Positions 40,041 to 48,403 of a stretch of 48,403 bases of DNA are shown piece by piece (the stretch's first letter is position 1; the number at the start of each line of letters is the position of its first letter). The notes under the pieces were generated by a model. It saw only the letters and a program-made list of their open reading frames with translations. It did no database searches and had not been told where the DNA came from. The stretch is from Pseudoflavonifractor sp. An184. Lineage in GTDB: Bacteria; Bacillota; Clostridia; Oscillospirales; Oscillospiraceae. Made by a program: the position numbers and the translations under genes. The DNA lies in contig NZ_NFKI01000026.1 in the NCBI RefSeq assembly GCF_002160305.1, positions 1 through 48,403 of the forward strand, written 5' to 3'.

Positions 40041-40898
40041 TTAAATGGCCTCCGCAAAGCCCTTGAAGCCCAGTCCCAGCACCTCCGTCGTCTCATTGAC
40101 CATGACAAAGGCGTTGGGATCGCACTGGCCGATGATGCGCTTCAGCCGGACAAATTCCGACTTGCGCACCGTGCACAGCACCACATTGGTGGGGCTCCCG
40201 CTGTACGCCCCTCTGGCCGGGAGCACGGTGGTCGTGCGCTCCAGCTCCTGGATCACCCGCTGGGAAATCTTCTGTGGATGCTGGGTAATAATGACCGCCT
40301 GGCTGCCCGCGTCGCTGCCGTAGAGGATCATGTCGATGACCTTGGTCTGCACGTAAACGCTGATCAGGCCAAACAGACCGGCGTCCACGTCCTGAAAGAC
40401 AAAAATGGACATCAGGAGGATGATCCCCTCAATGATCATCAGGGCGTGTCCAATGGAGTAGTGGGGAAATTTCTTCTGGAGCAGATACCCGGCGATGTCG
40501 GTGCCGCCGGTGGTGAAGCCGGCCTGAAAGATCAGGGCCATGCCGACGCCCACCACAATGCCGCCGTACACGCTGCTCAGCAGCCGGTCCCCGCCGTACA
40601 TGGGACAGATGGGGGTGACCAAAAAGTCCAGGACCACGCTCACCAGCACCGTGGCGACCGCCGTGCGGACCGTGAACCGGTGGCTGAGGTAAAACCAGGC
40701 CAGCACCAGCAGGGGCAGATTGATCAGCAGGGTCAGCGTACCGATGGGCAGGCTGGTCAGGTGATTGATCATCAGGGCGATACCTACGGCTCCGCCGGGG
40801 GCAATCTGTGCCGGGACGATAAAGTACTGGGTTCCAACACTGTACACAAATGCGCCCGCCAACAGCAGCAGCACATTTTTGACCGATTCTTGTTTCAT
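40041..40898 (-). CDS. YitT family membrane protein (DUF161/DUF2179)
   Basis: The protein has 285 residues from the ATG at 40898, with AGGAGAG upstream. Six membrane helices fill residues 8-180, with the family motifs FIVPAQIAPGGAVGIALM and GTDIAGYLLQKKFPHYSIG. A C-terminal cytoplasmic DUF2179 domain ends in CTVRKSEFVRLKRIIGQCDPNAFVMV (cited in part). Transport substrate of the family is unknown. It is 207 bases downstream of the sigma-54 activator and may be read from the same transcript, or from its own promoter. Confidence 0.9.
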   Translation of the reverse strand: MKQESVKNVLLLLAGAFVYSVGTQYFIVPAQIAPGGAVGIALMINHLTSLPIGTLTLLINLPLLVLAWFYLSHRFTVRTAVATVLVSVVLDFLVTPICPMYGGDRLLSSVYGGIVVGVGMALIFQAGFTTGGTDIAGYLLQKKFPHYSIGHALMIIEGIILLMSIFVFQDVDAGLFGLISVYVQTKVIDMILYGSDAGSQAVIITQHPQKISQRVIQELERTTTVLPARGAYSGSPTNVVLCTVRKSEFVRLKRIIGQCDPNAFVMVNETTEVLGLGFKGFAEAI

Positions 40899-41088
40899 GG
40901 CAGCTCTCCTAACCGGCGCAACCCTCCGGCGAGCCTCACACGCCAGGCCCTGTTTGAAAATTGGAAATGTGTCCAACGGCAAGGAATCTTTTCGCCAGAC
41001 CAGGCGATTTGACGCGGCAACACTTTGTGTATTGCAAGGAAAATCAACGCAGTATGGCGGAAAAAGACCCGCCGTTTGGGCATATTGA

Positions 41089-41103
41089 CATGTTTCAAAC
41101 ATG
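41089..41103. promoter_or_regulatory. Short palindrome upstream of yitT
   Basis: CATGTTT and AAACATG flank a single C, giving 7-bp perfect arms just after the activator's stop codon. It could be an operator; there is only one copy. Confidence 0.3.
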
Positions 41104-41105
41104 GC

Positions 41106-42548
41106 CTAGGAGCTCCGGCGGCCTCCGGGCCGCAGGCCGTATTCCTGAATCCTCCGGCAGAGCGTCTGCCTCGGAATGTCCAGAAGCTGGGCGGCCCGGG
41201 AGACGTTCCCGCCCGCTGCCCCCAGCGCCCTTTGAATCAGCCCGCGCTCATATTCCTGCACCGCCTGGCGCAGGGGGCGGAGGGTTGGGATGGACTCCGG
41301 CCGCGCCCCCTCCTCCGCCAGGGGGAAGGGCGGCTGGGCGCCGGACGCGGGAAGCTCCTCCAGAGCCTCCAGGCCCAGAACCTGGGAGGAGGGCTCCACC
41401 CGGCTCATGGCCGATACGATCCGGTGCTCCAGCTCCCGCACATTTCCGGGCCAGTCGTATGCCTCCATCCACTCCGCCAGCTCCCCGGAAATATACTGAA
41501 TGTGCTTGTGGAAGGTTGCGTTATGCTTGTTGACATATAGATTGATGAAGGGACGAATATCCCCCTTGCGCTCCCGCAGGGGCGGGATGCGGATGGACAT
41601 CATGCTCAGGCGGTAGTAGATGTCCTGGCGCAGCTGGCCGCTGCGGATGGCCTGGAGGGGGTCCACATTGATGGCGGCGATGACCTTCACGTCCACGCAC
41701 TTGGTCCGCCGCCCGCCCAGACTGCGGAAGCGTCCGTCCTGAAGGACCCGGAGCAGCTTGGACTGAAGCTGGACCGGCATGGCGTTGATCTCGTCCAAAA
41801 AGAGAGTCCCGCCGTCCGCCAGCTCAAAGAGCCCTTTGTTTTCCTCCGCGCCGGTGAACGCCCCCTTGGCCGTGCCGAAGAGGATGCTCTCCAGCAGGGT
41901 CTCCGGCAGAGCGGCGCAGTTCTGGGCAATGAACGGCTTGGCGCTGCGTCGGCTGGCATTGTGAATGGCCTGCGCCACCACTTCCTTTCCGGTGCCGGTT
42001 TCCCCGTAAATCATAACCGGAAGGTCGCAGGACGCCGCCACCGGAATATAGTCCCGCACCCGCTTCATGGCCGCGTCCTCCGCAATCAGGTCGTCCAGTG
42101 TGAATACGGCGGCGTCCCGCATGGCCATTTTTCGGGTGTCCCCGTGAAAATAGCCGGAGACGTCCACCTGGAGCAGCCCCTCCGTGGCCTCCGGACGGAC
42201 GCCCGGCTCCTGGGTGGACAGGTCGATGGCCCCCACAATCCGCCCCCCGCATTTGATGGGGATGGACAAGGAGGTGATGGTGATTCCGTCCCGCCCCCTG
42301 GTCTTTAGAAACTGGTTTTCCACGTAGGCCGGGGCGCCCCGCTCCATCGCCTTGATGGTGGTGCTGGTCTGTGGGGTCAGGTTCTCATAGACGTCCAGGA
42401 AATTCTTCCCCACCAGCTCCTCTGAGCCCTGGTCCTGGCCCAGCTTGTTGTTGAACTTGGCGGTGAACAGAATCTCCCCCTCCAGGTTGATGATGGTGAT
42501 TCCGTCAATATAGCCCTTTCCGTGAAACAGCTCCTGCAAAAACTTCAT
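41106..42548 (-). CDS. Sigma-54-dependent transcriptional activator
   Basis: The 480-residue protein has an N-terminal PAS/GAF-like sensor domain (residues 1-135, with YIDGITIINLEGEILFTAKF), a sigma-54 AAA+ domain and a Fis-type helix-turn-helix. AAA+ motifs are Walker A GETGTGKE, the sigma-54-contacting GAFTGAEENKGLFE, Walker B GGTLFLDEI and the R-finger region RQDIYYRLSMMSIRIPPLRER. The C-terminal helix is GGNVSRAAQLLDIPRQTLCRRI. It has no receiver domain, so a small molecule probably signals to it. Its likely target is the promoter at 45301 in the same cluster. Confidence 0.93.
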   Translation of the reverse strand: MKFLQELFHGKGYIDGITIINLEGEILFTAKFNNKLGQDQGSEELVGKNFLDVYENLTPQTSTTIKAMERGAPAYVENQFLKTRGRDGITITSLSIPIKCGGRIVGAIDLSTQEPGVRPEATEGLLQVDVSGYFHGDTRKMAMRDAAVFTLDDLIAEDAAMKRVRDYIPVAASCDLPVMIYGETGTGKEVVAQAIHNASRRSAKPFIAQNCAALPETLLESILFGTAKGAFTGAEENKGLFELADGGTLFLDEINAMPVQLQSKLLRVLQDGRFRSLGGRRTKCVDVKVIAAINVDPLQAIRSGQLRQDIYYRLSMMSIRIPPLRERKGDIRPFINLYVNKHNATFHKHIQYISGELAEWMEAYDWPGNVRELEHRIVSAMSRVEPSSQVLGLEALEELPASGAQPPFPLAEEGARPESIPTLRPLRQAVQEYERGLIQRALGAAGGNVSRAAQLLDIPRQTLCRRIQEYGLRPGGRRSS

Positions 42549-42617
42549 TGCCGCCCGCCGCCTTTCTGATGGACCTGTTTTCTCCTATCATATCAGACGG
42601 AGCGCGGAACCACAAGA

Positions 42618-43988
42618 TTACTTCAGCTCCCCCTCCGCCGGGCGGTTCAGAGGCAGCTTGATCCACCACCACTTGAAGATCAGGTTGACGACGATGCAGG
42701 CCGCGAAAATTACCAGGTACAGCCCGATGAACTGCCAGTGCTGCCCGTGGAGCAGCATGCCGGGGGCCATGGACCAGGCGAACATCTCGAAGGGGGTGGT
42801 GAGAGGGCCGGTCAGGGCCGTGTCGTTGAGGGTCTTGGACTTGTTCTCCGGGTCCACAATGCGCAGCAGGATAAAGCCGATGGCAAATACGCCGGTGGAG
42901 TAGCCCCACACAAAGAGGGAGCGCTCAAACCAGCTGCCCTTGTTCATGGCCGGGCCGAAGTACATGAGGGTTAGCACCACCAGCACCATGCCGAATACCA
43001 ACAGCATCAGCAGAGGGACGGCGTACTCCACAATTACGGAGATCTTGATGGAGGCGATGCCGAAAAACACCAGGTAGTCGGTGGCTGTGCCGGAAATACG
43101 GCTGATCACCGTATTGTCGATATAATGCCCCACTCCCGTCTTTTGAAAACACAGGAACATGACAATGGCGATGATAAAGGCCAGCAGATAACTGGGCAGA
43201 TCCAGCCCCGTGGCGTTTTTGATCCAGCCGTTGGCCAAAAATCCGGCGCCGGAGGCCACCAGCAGCAGGGCCAGGTGCCAGGCCAGGGGGTCCAGCACCA
43301 CGGATGCCACCGTCTCCCTGCCCATGGAGCCGCGCTTGTCCTCATCCCGGATCAGGCCGGTCTTCAGGTCGCCGGAGATGTACTGGAAGCTCTCGATATA
43401 CTTGGTCCAGCCCCGCTTTGTACCGATCTTGATGAAGAACAGCCCGCCGAAGATCCCCGAGAGGATTCCCACCGTGGCGCAGGTCATGCCGATGTCGGTG
43501 GCGTCGGTGAAGCCCAGCTCCGCCATTTTAGAGCCCACCGCGGCGGCGGTGCCGTGGCCGCCGGAGAAGCCGGAGGCCAGCAGGAATCCGAAGCCGTAGT
43601 TGATCTCCGGGAACAGCCGGGAGATCACCAGCACCCCGAACAGGGGCGCAAAGGCGAACTGGATCGCCTGGGCCAGCACTTTATAGGAGAAGTAGGAGCC
43701 CACCCGGTCCAGCTCCGACTTGAACTCCTTCTTGGAGAAGGAGAAGCCGTTCATGCCCACGGCGGCAAAGATCAGGATGATCAGAGCGCCGGGGTAGTCC
43801 CCGATGGAACCGGAGAAGGGCAGGATATTCAGACCCTGGTTGCCCAGGGCCAGGGCGATAAAGCCGGCAATCATGCTGGCGGGGACAAAGAACTTCTGAA
43901 CCAGGCCCACCTTGGCCCGGATCAGCTGTCCCACCATAATAAAGAGAGAGGCAATGGCAAAATCGAGCAGAAAATCGTTGACAGTCAC
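42618..43988 (-). CDS. GltS-type sodium/glutamate symporter family protein
   Basis: The protein has 456 residues from a GTG at 43988 (AGGAGG upstream), with about ten helices in two inverted halves. The first half ends with GFSGGHGTAAAVGSKMAELG, the GGHG re-entrant loop of GltS transporters. The second half has matching helices but a less conserved loop. It takes up an amino or dicarboxylic acid with Na+. It lies between the alanine-dehydrogenase-like gene and the sigma-54 activator, suggesting uptake of the substrate that the enzyme oxidises. Substrate not certain. Confidence 0.85.
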   Translation of the reverse strand: MTVNDFLLDFAIASLFIMVGQLIRAKVGLVQKFFVPASMIAGFIALALGNQGLNILPFSGSIGDYPGALIILIFAAVGMNGFSFSKKEFKSELDRVGSYFSYKVLAQAIQFAFAPLFGVLVISRLFPEINYGFGFLLASGFSGGHGTAAAVGSKMAELGFTDATDIGMTCATVGILSGIFGGLFFIKIGTKRGWTKYIESFQYISGDLKTGLIRDEDKRGSMGRETVASVVLDPLAWHLALLLVASGAGFLANGWIKNATGLDLPSYLLAFIIAIVMFLCFQKTGVGHYIDNTVISRISGTATDYLVFFGIASIKISVIVEYAVPLLMLLVFGMVLVVLTLMYFGPAMNKGSWFERSLFVWGYSTGVFAIGFILLRIVDPENKSKTLNDTALTGPLTTPFEMFAWSMAPGMLLHGQHWQFIGLYLVIFAACIVVNLIFKWWWIKLPLNRPAEGELK

Positions 43989-44014
43989 TTGAGTTCCTCC
44001 TAAAGTTCCCCCAT

Positions 44015-44043
44015 CCCCTCCGGCGGAGGACCCGCCGGAGGGG
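44015..44043 (-). other. Hairpin between dehydrogenase and symporter genes
   Basis: A 12-bp perfect stem CCCCTCCGGCGG with a 5-base loop but no T-tract. It may stabilise or attenuate the transcript rather than end it. Confidence 0.5.
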
Positions 44044-44050
44044 CACAGGA

Positions 44051-45214
44051 TCAGAGTTGGATAAAGTTGCTGGACTTGGTGCCGGTGGCGGCGGGAGCCG
44101 GGTCCAGCTTCTCCCCGGCGATTCCCAGAATGTCCTCCGGACGAATCCAGGGCCGGTTCTGGATGGCGCTGGTCTCCTCGTGGGTCAGATAGCCCCGGTA
44201 GGCGGTGAGGCTGCGGCGGAGGAAGCCGTCCTTGGCGCAGGCGGCGGCCACCCCGTTGTTGAGGATGGAGCGGAAATGGGGCAGCATGGAGGCCGCGTAG
44301 GCGATGGAGGTGGACTGGGCGATGGCGCCGGGGATGTTGCTGACACAGTAGTGGACCACGCCCTCCTCAATGTAGCGGGGATCGTCATGGGTGGTCTCAT
44401 GGAAAGTTTCGATGGCCCCCACGTCGTTGCTGATGTCCACAATGACGGAGCCCTTCTCCATGGAGCGGACCATCTCCCGGTCGATCATAAACTCGGTGGC
44501 GTCCTTGGGCCAGCGCACGCAGTTATAGACCACATCGATCTCCGGCAGCAGCTTTTTCAAGTTGTAGCGGTTGGAGATCTGGGTGTTGACCTCCTCGTTG
44601 AACTGCTTGCCGATATCCCGCAGCGTGCCGATGTTGATATCCATAACCGTCACCCAGGCCCCCAGGGCGTGGAGCACGGACACACAGGCCCGGCCCACGG
44701 TGCCGCCGCCGATGACCAGGGCCTTGACGCCGGGCGCTCCGCCCAGTCCACTGACAAATTTTCCTTTTCCTCCATGGATGGACAGCAGGGAGTCCAGCCC
44801 CATCAGCGCCCCCAGCTTGCCGGCCGCCTCGCAGTTGGGGGAGCCGTACCGGTGGGCGTCCTCGGCGGTAAACGCGATGCACTTGCTGTCCAGCAGCGCC
44901 TGCACCTCCTGGGGGTGGGCGGCGGGGTGGATGCAGGTGAGCACAATCTGATTCTCCCGCAGCAGGGGGAATTCACAGGGCTCCAGCTCCTTCACCTTGG
45001 TGACAAAGTCGCAGGTCCCATAGATCTCCTCCATGGTGTCCACCAGCTTGGCGCCCTCCTGAGCGTACTGCTCGTCCGCGAACCCGGCGCCCGCGCCCGC
45101 GCCCCGCTGCACATAGACCTCGTGGCCGTCGCGCGCAATGGCCTCCACTTCCGCGGGAGTCACGATGGTGCGGTACTCGCCCGGCTTAATATCCTTTAAC
45201 AGTCCAAATTTCAT
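44051..45214 (-). CDS. Alanine dehydrogenase / PNT family protein
   Basis: The protein has 387 residues from the ATG at 45214 (GGAGGGA upstream). It shows N-terminal TPAEVEAIARDGHEVYVQ, TKVKELEP (substrate Lys), CIHPAAH (equivalent of the catalytic His), the NAD-binding VIGGGTVGRACVSVLHALGA and HDDPRYIEEGVVHYCVSNIP. Alanine dehydrogenase makes pyruvate, ammonia and NADH. Several positions differ from classic Ald, so a related amino acid is possible. First gene after a sigma-54 promoter, ahead of the symporter and the activator. Confidence 0.85.
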   Translation of the reverse strand: MKFGLLKDIKPGEYRTIVTPAEVEAIARDGHEVYVQRGAGAGAGFADEQYAQEGAKLVDTMEEIYGTCDFVTKVKELEPCEFPLLRENQIVLTCIHPAAHPQEVQALLDSKCIAFTAEDAHRYGSPNCEAAGKLGALMGLDSLLSIHGGKGKFVSGLGGAPGVKALVIGGGTVGRACVSVLHALGAWVTVMDINIGTLRDIGKQFNEEVNTQISNRYNLKKLLPEIDVVYNCVRWPKDATEFMIDREMVRSMEKGSVIVDISNDVGAIETFHETTHDDPRYIEEGVVHYCVSNIPGAIAQSTSIAYAASMLPHFRSILNNGVAAACAKDGFLRRSLTAYRGYLTHEETSAIQNRPWIRPEDILGIAGEKLDPAPAATGTKSSNFIQL

Positions 45215-45300
45215 AGGGAATCCCTCCATTTTTCTTTGCCGCGGCCTGCCGCAAGCAGCGTTTACCGTGTGGCCGCCTTGGCGTTCTGCTTTCCATAGCG

Positions 45301-45316
45301 TGCAAATTTCATACCA
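45301..45316 (-). promoter_or_regulatory. Sigma-54 (-24/-12) promoter
   Basis: On the minus strand TGGTATGAAATTTGCA matches the consensus TGGCACG-N4-TTGCW at all positions except two C-to-T changes. The invariant GG and GC are spaced by 10 bases. It lies about 87 bases before the alanine-dehydrogenase-like start. Confidence 0.82.
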
Positions 45317-45401
45317 ACTTCAGACCAGCCGTCTTGCCCGCCCCAGAGGAGTCCCAGGCCCATTGCAGGCCCGGAATTCTCCCAGGCGGCCGGGAACTGC
45401 C

Positions 45402-45433
45402 CATAATTGAGGCAAGCAAAGCGCTCAATTATG
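45402..45433. promoter_or_regulatory. Candidate upstream activator site (enhancer)
   Basis: CATAATTGAG and CTCAATTATG form a perfect 10-bp inverted repeat around a 12-base spacer, about 86 bases upstream of the -24 box. A further TCTCAATTTT half-site follows at 45441. This is the expected place for the sigma-54 activator to bind. The rest of 45215-45757 holds no gene. Confidence 0.7.
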
Positions 45434-45757
45434 AGGATTTTCTCAATTTTGGTCATTCGGGGGGCATTCCCCCGGACACTCCGGGCGGGCGCGTCCCTTG
45501 GAAGCCGGAGCACTCCATGTCAAATTTTTGCCTTCCGATTTTACCATAACATCCGCAAGAATACAAATCCAAATCCGGCGGAAGGACCGGCTCGCGCCGC
45601 AGTTTCCGCGGCTTCCAACGGTCCCAGGAGGACCGCGCCCGTACATCAGAGCCGCCGCGTCCGAGGCGCAGGCCGGAAAAATTATGTGTTTCGCTTTCAG
45701 TATTTTTTCTCTACATGGGCAAAATAAGAATCACTTTGACCGTTGGAGGGAAATTAC

Positions 45758-46489
45758 ATGGACAAACGGAGCATCACGAGCACGGAGCTGGCCGCCTTTG
45801 CCCGGCAGCTGCGGGAGCAGGAGCGCGCCCCCGGCACCATTGAAAAATACATTCGGGACGTATCCGCGGCGTCCGCCTGGCTGCGCGGAGCGGAGGTCAC
45901 CCGGGACGGGGCGGCGGCCTGGCGGGACAGTCTGCTGGAGCGGGGATACGCCCCCGTCACCGTCAATTCCATGGTGGCGGCGGTAAATCAGTTTTTCACC
46001 TTTCTGGGCTGGGAAGACTGTAAAATCAAGTCCCTGAAAATTCAGCGCAGGCTGTTCCGGGACGACCGGCGGGAGCTCACCCGGGAGGAGTACCAGCGGC
46101 TTCTGGACGCCGCCCACGGGCTGGGGCGGGAGCGGCTGGCCCTGCTGCTGGAGACCATCTGCTCCACCGGCGTCCGGGTGAGCGAGGTGAAGTATATCAC
46201 CGTGGAGGCGGCGAACTCCGGGAAGGCGGAGATTTCCCTGAAGGGGAAGCTGCGGACGATTCTGCTGCCCGGCAGGCTGTGCCGGAAGCTGAAAAAGTAC
46301 GCCAAAGCGCAAAAAACCGCCTCCGGCGAAATTTTTCGAACCAGAAGCGGAAAGGGCCTGTCCAGAAGGCAGATTTGGGGCGAGATGAAGCGGCTGTGCA
46401 AGGCGGCGGGGGTAGCGCCCTCAAAGGTGTTTCCTCACAACCTGCGCCACTTGTTTGCGCGGACCTTTTACAAAGTGTGCCGGGATGTG
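45758..46489 (+). pseudogene. Tyrosine recombinase (XerD-like), truncated C-terminus
   Basis: Start is the ATG at 45758, seven bases after GGAGGG. It has an N-terminal core-binding domain (residues 1-100) and a catalytic domain with Arg in TGVRVSEV, Lys in KGKLRTILLP and HNLRH (HxxR). It then loses the final His/Trp and Tyr motifs: after FYKVCRDVV the frame continues, without a stop, into relaxase sequence. Without the nucleophile Tyr it cannot recombine DNA. The open frame runs to 47338. Confidence 0.85.
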
Positions 46490-47100
46490 GTGATCCTGAA
46501 AAGCCCTTATCTCAAGTGCGGAGAAGGAAACTCTGTCAGTGGCTACATGCGGCACATCGGAATCAGAGAGCGAGTGGAACTGCTCCCGGATAATCGTCCT
46601 CCCACCAGAAAACAGGAGCAGTTGATTAGAAAACTGGTGAAGGATTTCCCTTCCTCCAAAAAGTTGGACGAGTATTTTGACTACGAAACCAAACCCACCA
46701 AGGCTCATGCCTCGGCTTTTATCGCCCGAGCATTGGAGGAAAACTGGCCGGAGATCCAACAGTCAGAGGGCTACATGAAGTACATTGCCACCCGCCCCAG
46801 AGCAGAGCGGCTGGGAGATCACGGGCTATTTGATGATGAAGATGCTGTGGATTTGGAACAGGCCATGCGGGAGTTGGATCAGTACACCGGCAACGTGTGG
46901 ACGCACATCATCTCCCTGAAACGGGAGGACGCGGCCCGTCTTGGCTATGACAACGCCAGGGCGTGGAGGAACTTGCTCCGGGCAAATTGCAACGACATCG
47001 CCGCCGCCATGAATATCCCGCCGAATCATTTCCGCTGGTACGCCGCCTACCACGACGAGGGGGATCACCCCCATGTCCACATAATGGCGTGGTCAACGGT
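46487..47100 (+). pseudogene. MobP-type relaxase fragment fused to the recombinase
   Basis: From ILKSPYLKCGEGNSVSGY onward the frame matches MobP-family relaxases of mobilizable elements in gut Clostridia, through YMKYIATRPRAERLG and NVWTHIISLKREDA to the metal-binding HDEGDHPHVHIMAWS (HxxxxxHVH three-histidine motif). It has no start of its own and stops being recognisable soon after MAWS; beyond about 47100 the same frame reads across integrase sequence in the wrong register, ending at 47338. Relaxases nick the transfer origin during conjugation; this copy is a remnant. Confidence 0.82.
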
Positions 47101-47105
47101 GCCCG

Positions 47106-48222
47106 GTGAGGCATATCATCCCCGATCTGGGACAGTTCCAGTTAGACAAGCTGACCACCGGGGACATTCAGGGATTCTACACCGATCTCAAGAAAAACGG
47201 CAGGCTGCTTCGCACCGAGCTCTATGGCGAGGGCCTGTCCGACCAGACCATCCGGGGCATCCACACCACTCTCCACGCCGCACTGAACAAGGCAGTGGAG
47301 GAGAAACTGATCTTCCGCAACCCTGCGGACAGCTGTAAACTCCCGCCCGCAAAATCCAGAGAAATGAAGGTACTTACTCCCGAGGAGATCCAGCGCCTGC
47401 TGATTCAGGCCAAGGAAGACGGCTGCTACGAGCTTCTGCTGCTGGAGTTGGCCACCGGCCTGCGCCGGGACGAGATCCTGGCGCTCCATTGGGATGACCT
47501 GAACTTCCGCACCGGGGCGCTGCGGGTAGAACGGCAGGTACACCGGGTAAAGGGCGAACTGGTAGTGTCTCCGCCCAAAACCAAGGCGGGCAACCGGACC
47601 GTGCTTCTCCCCGCCCCGGTTCTGAATGTGCTCCAAAGCTACAAGCAAACTGTCCGCTCCCGTTGGATGTTCCCCTCGTCAGTTAAGGAGGACGCCCCCA
47701 TGGACCCCGCCGCGGTAAGAAAAAGGCTCCAGACCGTGTTGGATCGGGCGGAGTGCAAGAGACTCCGCTTCCACGATTTAAGGCATACCTTCGCCACAGC
47801 CTCTCTGGAGCATGGGATGGATATCAAGACCCTGAGCACCATCATTGGCCACGACCCTGAACACATACGCTCACATCACTGACGCCATGCGGCAGAACGC
47901 GGCGGACAAGATCGACCAAGGAATCGGGAGAGCCGAACCGAAACCCAGGCGGGAAGCGGCACCCCAGAAACCAGCCCCCAGCACCTTCCAAGCCCACAAG
48001 GGACAGCGGCGCAAACCAGGCACCGGATGCGTTAGCCAAATCAATGACCACCTGTGGGAGGGCCGCTACTCCCCCATCGTCAACGGCCAGCGCATGGCCC
48101 GGAACGTCTACGCGAAAACGGAAGCCGAGTGTGAGAAAAAGCTGGCAGAACTGATCCGGGAAATGAAGGCAGAGATCGTCGCTGGAAAAAACCGTATGAA
48201 ACCGGAAAATATAGCAGGTTGA
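47106..48222 (+). pseudogene. Tn916-type integrase remnant, N-terminally truncated and frameshifted
   Basis: From RHIIPDLGQFQLDKLTTGDI the frame is a tyrosine integrase missing its N-terminal arm-binding region. Catalytic Arg (ATGLRRDEILALHW), Lys region (PPKTKAGNRTVLL) and HDLRHTFA are present. At about 47862, inside TIIGH, the frame shifts; the other frame continues with TTLNTYAHITDAMRQNAADK, containing the Tyr nucleophile, and a basic tail (KGQRRKPGTGCVSQI, LAELIREMKAEI) typical of these integrases. A short deletion is the simplest cause. Confidence 0.85.
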
Positions 48223-48248
48223 CCAAGCGATACTGACGTATTGCACAA

Positions 48249-48290
48249 ACGGGCCTCCGAAGGCAAAATGCCCTCGGAGGCCCGTCTTTT
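48249..48290 (+). terminator. Terminator after the integrase remnant
   Basis: ACGGGCCTCCGA pairs with TCGGAGGCCCGT and is followed by CTTTTT. Confidence 0.88.
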
Positions 48291-48367
48291 TCCTGTCTGT
48301 GGCTGGTTATGTGGTCAAAGGCAAAAGCCGAAATTCGAACCATCAAAAATAGTTGCAAAAAGCAAAG

Positions 48368-48403
48368 AAAACACCCGCTTTTCGCCTGGAAAGCGGGTGT
48401 TTT
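48368..48403. terminator. Hairpin at the right edge
   Basis: A 14-bp perfect stem AAAACACCCGCTTT with an 8-base loop ends at the window edge. It is probably a bidirectional terminator for a gene outside. Confidence 0.65.

Overview
The window looks like a high-GC, spore-forming Clostridia chromosome, most like the Oscillospiraceae group around Flavonifractor, Lawsonibacter and Pseudoflavonifractor. That placement is inferred from gene content (SpoIID, SigI/RsgI, YmdB, YlmH, CotH), strong AGGAGG ribosome sites, TATACT-type promoters and very GC-rich codon use. No database search was possible. The backbone is ordinary chromosome; the right end is a patch of broken integrative-element genes.

Layout. 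1-5600: ymdB, a SpoIID-like amidase enhancer, a zinc-ribbon membrane protein, dCMP deaminase, a metalloprotease/pentapeptide pair and two half-size chromate-type transporters. 5700-10000: a catabolic cluster (unknown Cys-cluster protein, fumarylacetoacetate-hydrolase-fold enzyme, aminotransferase) with a divergent LysR regulator. 10000-13250: dipeptidase PepD and a two-component system. 13500-18450: an alanine/glycine symporter behind a tandem glycine riboswitch, and divergent secA. 18450-19360: non-coding and packed with repeats. 19370-23050: AI-2E/YtvI-type membrane protein, DegV, small DUF896 and DUF4177 proteins, YlmH. 23250-27270: a D-2-hydroxyacid dehydrogenase with divergent LysR, then an ECF sigma factor and its membrane partner. 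27300-28120: a second non-coding cluster of hairpin repeats. 28250-33500: GntR/ABC operon, LytTR regulator with membrane partner, and a CIRCE-controlled Hsp20.

The most striking block is 33580-39740 on the minus strand: sigI, rsgI, a lipoprotein that repeats the extracytoplasmic part of RsgI, a VTC-type polyphosphate polymerase, DUF4956 and a CotH kinase. RsgI and the lipoprotein carry the same 15-residue, Asp-rich repeat, like thrombospondin type 3 calcium repeats. Two matching promoter-like sites (ACCCC, 19 bases, then CGTATTCTTC) precede sigI and the lipoprotein gene. They suggest a self-amplifying SigI regulon feeding a surface phosphorylation or polyphosphate module.

40040-45320 holds YitT, a sigma-54 activator, a GltS-type symporter and an alanine-dehydrogenase-like enzyme. 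The enzyme gene has a near-consensus -24/-12 promoter and a perfect 10-bp inverted repeat as a candidate enhancer. 45758-48222 is a scar: a truncated tyrosine recombinase runs in frame into a MobP-type relaxase fragment, followed by a second, frameshifted integrase. Three short hairpin-rich intergenic insertions (13255-13476, 18217-18341, 21596-21772) are each flanked by perfect direct repeats of host sequence. One of them duplicates the 3' end of secA.
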